Positions 5,765-7,479 of a DNA stretch of 7,479 nt are shown one piece after another. The DNA is from Candidatus Omnitrophota bacterium. Lineage in GTDB: Bacteria; Hinthialibacterota; Hinthialibacteria; Hinthialibacterales; JAKPRU01. The stretch is from positions 1 through 7,479 of the forward strand of contig JAKPRU010000548.1 of NCBI GenBank assembly GCA_029557025.1, written 5' to 3'. Within the stretch, counting starts at the first letter, position 1; each line of letters starts with the position of its first letter. The translations under genes were made by a program, and so were the position numbers. A model generated the notes under the pieces. That model saw nothing but the letters and a program-made list of their open reading frames with translations. It made no database searches and was not told the origin of the DNA.

Positions 5765-6619
5765 ATGTTCAAACCTCGTTCGACCGTGCGATTTCCATCC
5801 CGTGCGCCTCGCCGTGTTATCAACCGTCCCGTTCTGGTTCGTGAGGAAGGTTCTCTTCTGTGCTGGGGATCACAGATGATGGATTTCAGTTTAAGCGGGA
5901 GTCTGTTGGCGGGATTCCCACCTCATGGAGGGATCAAGAAAGGACTTGTTCTGGAGTTGATCGAAGGTCTGGACGTGGAGGGATTCAAACAATTGGCCCC
6001 GTTGCTGTCGGCCCCCGATGTGCAGCGTTTTGAGACCATGCTGAAGAAGCTGGGTAGACAATTCGGGCTTCGAAGATCGAAAGGGGAAATCACGCGGGTA
6101 CTTCCGGCGAAACAGCAATTCGCGGTTCGATTCGACAATGTCTCGGACGAAGGCCGAACTTATCCCTTGGCACAAAAACGCAATCCACCTCTGCGCGCCG
6201 ATTTCTCTTACGCGGAGCGGGTTGGAACATTTTCCGTAAAAGGCAAGCTCACACCGGGCGCGGCGATCGATCTGGCCAAGGATGTTGTCCACGATATCCG
6301 TCAATGTCTCGTCCTCGTGGATTTTTCAGGATTGACGGACATAAACCGAATCTCCGTCGAGAAGTTCTGCACCCGACTGCGAAGCGAATTGAACGAGCAG
6401 GACCTCGCGTATGCCCTGGCGGTTGTCAGTACACAGTCCTGGTGCCTGGAAGTACTGGGGGAGATTCGTGGATTTCCAACGGTGCAGGAAGCGCGGGATG
6501 CTCTGTGCAGCGGGCTGGATGCACTCGAATCGGGACCGCGTACCACAGATGATCTAACATCGGCAGAAACAACCGATTCGCCATCCGGCCCGGACTCTTC
6601 ATCCGGATCCTCCGGCTGA
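5765..6619 (+). CDS. PilZ domain fused to a STAS-like domain, probable c-di-GMP receptor
   Basis: A 284-aa cytoplasmic protein with no signal peptide or membrane segment. Residues about 12-126 read as a PilZ domain: RxxxR at R17-R21 (preceded by another Arg), DxSxxG at 40-45 (DFSLSG), then beta strands ending with EITRV and FAVRFDNV. A helical stretch of about 35 residues (68-102) is inserted before the final strands. Both c-di-GMP-contact motifs are intact, so binding is likely. Residues about 152-250 fit a STAS fold: VGTFSVKGKLTPG, then LVLVDFSGLTDI, a helix, LAYALAVVS and a final VQEARDAL helix. Where anti-sigma antagonists carry phosphorylatable D-S-S-G, this protein has N-R-I-S, so the phospho-acceptor is lost. 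The tail (about 256-284) is low-complexity, rich in Ser, Thr, Asp and Gly. AGGA seven bases before the ATG supports the start. Location next to export genes suggests c-di-GMP control of polysaccharide output or of a partner-switch system. The STAS call is the weaker of the two. Confidence 0.75.
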   Translation: MFKPRSTVRFPSRAPRRVINRPVLVREEGSLLCWGSQMMDFSLSGSLLAGFPPHGGIKKGLVLELIEGLDVEGFKQLAPLLSAPDVQRFETMLKKLGRQFGLRRSKGEITRVLPAKQQFAVRFDNVSDEGRTYPLAQKRNPPLRADFSYAERVGTFSVKGKLTPGAAIDLAKDVVHDIRQCLVLVDFSGLTDINRISVEKFCTRLRSELNEQDLAYALAVVSTQSWCLEVLGEIRGFPTVQEARDALCSGLDALESGPRTTDDLTSAETTDSPSGPDSSSGSSG

Positions 6620-6665
6620 TTCTCGGGGAGATACTGACAGGATTCTTATCTTAGCACTTTGAACG

Positions 6666-7415
6666 ATGATTCCACTGGATGTTGTCATAATACCCGATGG
6701 TTTGGCGCATTTTGCATTGGAGCAAAGTGCGGTCGTGGTAATCGACGTGCTCCGTGCGACAACCAGTATTGCCGCCGCGCTTTATTCCGGGGCGCGTGGG
6801 GTTCTTCCGGTAATGACGGTAGAGGAAGCCGTTCGGGTTTCCGAGAACCTGCATCGGAATGGGGAGTCGGCGCTGCTCTGCGGCGAAGTCGGCGGTCTCC
6901 CGCCGGAGGGATTTGACTTGGGGAACTCACCGCGTGAATTTGTGACCGAACAGGTCCGTAACCGACGGATCGTACTGAAAACAACCAATGGAACCGTCGC
7001 GCTTGTGCGTTCCCATACGGCGCGACGTGTTATCGCGGGCGCTTTGGTGAACCTTTCGGCAGTTGTGGAGTTCCTGCACAGCCGCCTGGAATCCGATTCG
7101 CCGGCACGGATTCTCTGTGTTTGCGCGGGTCAGGATGGGGAGTTTGGCCTGGAGGATTTCTTCGCCGCCGGGGGAATCCTGAATGGCCTGCAAAGCATTT
7201 CGCCGTCGCGATTCGATCTCGCCGACTCGGCAGTCGCTGCGTTGGACTATTTTCAATCGCACCAGGATGATCCGCTTGCAGTTCTGGAACAATCCCGGCA
7301 CGGGCGGGCGCTGAAAGGTCTCGGATTGGGAGCCGATCTCCCTGTATGCGCCGCGTACGATCGATACCCGGTGGTGCCCCGTTGCGGCGCGGAGGGATGG
7401 ATCGAGAAAGCGTGA
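6666..7415 (+). CDS. comB: 2-phosphosulfolactate phosphatase (ComB family)
   Basis: A 249-aa cytoplasmic, probably Mg2+-dependent phosphatase that hydrolyses 2-phosphosulfolactate to sulfolactate plus phosphate, the second step of the coenzyme M route in methanogens; the bacterial role is less certain. Conserved blocks are all present and in order: VVVIDVLRATTSI (23-35), CGEVGGLPPEGFDLGNSP (72-89), TTNGT (106-110), CAGQDGEFGLEDFFAAG (153-169) and a C-terminal block with SRHGRALKGLGLGADLPVCA (210-229). The length matches the family (about 235-250 aa). An in-frame TGA at 6660-6662 forces the start to ATG 6666, which also matches where homologues begin. No clear Shine-Dalgarno sequence precedes it; AGGA is about 22 bases away. 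It follows the PilZ-STAS gene by 46 bp on the same strand. No sulfolactate synthase (ComA) or dehydrogenase (ComC) is seen. Confidence 0.9.
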   Translation: MIPLDVVIIPDGLAHFALEQSAVVVIDVLRATTSIAAALYSGARGVLPVMTVEEAVRVSENLHRNGESALLCGEVGGLPPEGFDLGNSPREFVTEQVRNRRIVLKTTNGTVALVRSHTARRVIAGALVNLSAVVEFLHSRLESDSPARILCVCAGQDGEFGLEDFFAAGGILNGLQSISPSRFDLADSAVAALDYFQSHQDDPLAVLEQSRHGRALKGLGLGADLPVCAAYDRYPVVPRCGAEGWIEKA

Positions 7416-7416
7416 C

Positions 7417-7431
7417 AGTGCCTCGGGCACT
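7417..7431. repeat. Short perfect hairpin just after comB
   Basis: AGTGCC (7417-7422), a TCG loop, and GGCACT (7426-7431) form a 6-bp stem with a 3-nt loop two bases past the comB stop. No T-rich tract follows on either strand, so an intrinsic terminator is not supported. If the GTG at 7418 is a start codon, the hairpin would sequester it. Confidence 0.4.
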
Positions 7432-7479
7432 CATCCCCAAGAACCGCGTTATCCGCTCACCTGAAGCATCTGCCCGGCG
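7418..7479 (+). CDS. Possible start of a downstream gene, cut by the window edge
   Basis: From GTG 7418, two bases after the comB stop, an open frame runs to the window edge for 20 codons, beginning MPRALIPKNRVIRSPEASAR. The tight spacing would suit an operon gene. Against it, no good ribosome binding site precedes the GTG, the start lies inside the hairpin at 7417-7431, and the frame is too short to judge. No family can be named. Confidence 0.2.
   Translation, partial: MPRALIPKNRVIRSPEASAR

Noticed and set aside
7417..7431. Intrinsic terminator after comB
   Set aside because: The stem is only 6 bp and no T tract follows it on either strand.
6927..7440. Minus-strand frames of 136 and 167 aa over comB and the right edge
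   Set aside because: They are antisense to conserved ComB motifs and look like shadow translations.
1..7479. CRISPR arrays, insertion sequences, tRNA or rRNA genes
   Set aside because: I saw no regularly spaced repeats, no transposase-like frame with terminal inverted repeats, and no tRNA-like cloverleaf or rRNA core sequence.

Overview
This window shows a diderm (outer-membrane) bacterium of moderate GC content. The envelope evidence is an outer-membrane polysaccharide export (OPX) protein and a Wzc-type chain-length/tyrosine-kinase protein in one transcription unit. Nothing in the sequence fixes the phylum. The divergent domain architectures would fit an uncultivated or poorly sampled lineage, but that is a guess.

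Layout. The left part (1-1996) reads leftward. A 628-residue RbsC-type ABC sugar permease (1996 to 110) is followed nine bases later by the first 33 codons of a membrane-anchored protein cut by the window edge. A 327-bp divergent intergenic region (1997-2323) holds two dyad repeats lying on a candidate rightward promoter, and then a hairpin-rich stretch. The rest of the window reads rightward: an OPX protein with three SLBB domains (2324-3421), a Wzz/BY-kinase fusion (3427-5544), a 220-bp gap, a PilZ-STAS-like fusion protein (5765-6619), and a 2-phosphosulfolactate phosphatase homologue, comB (6666-7415). A weak candidate for the next gene starts at the right edge.

How the genes may work together. 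The OPX protein and the Wzz/BY-kinase are the usual outer- and inner-membrane halves of a Wzx/Wzy-type exopolysaccharide export machine. The PilZ domain downstream has both c-di-GMP-binding signatures, so c-di-GMP could act on the export genes or on a signalling partner through the fused STAS-like module. No glycosyltransferase, flippase or polymerase is present here, so the export genes are either an orphan module or part of a cluster running past the window. comB looks like an unrelated metabolic neighbour.

The most unusual object is the permease. It is nearly twice the normal family length because two extracytoplasmic alpha/beta insertions of about 110-125 residues interrupt it. They look like the N-terminal and C-terminal halves of one type I periplasmic sugar-binding protein, so the transporter may carry its own substrate-binding protein split between two loops.
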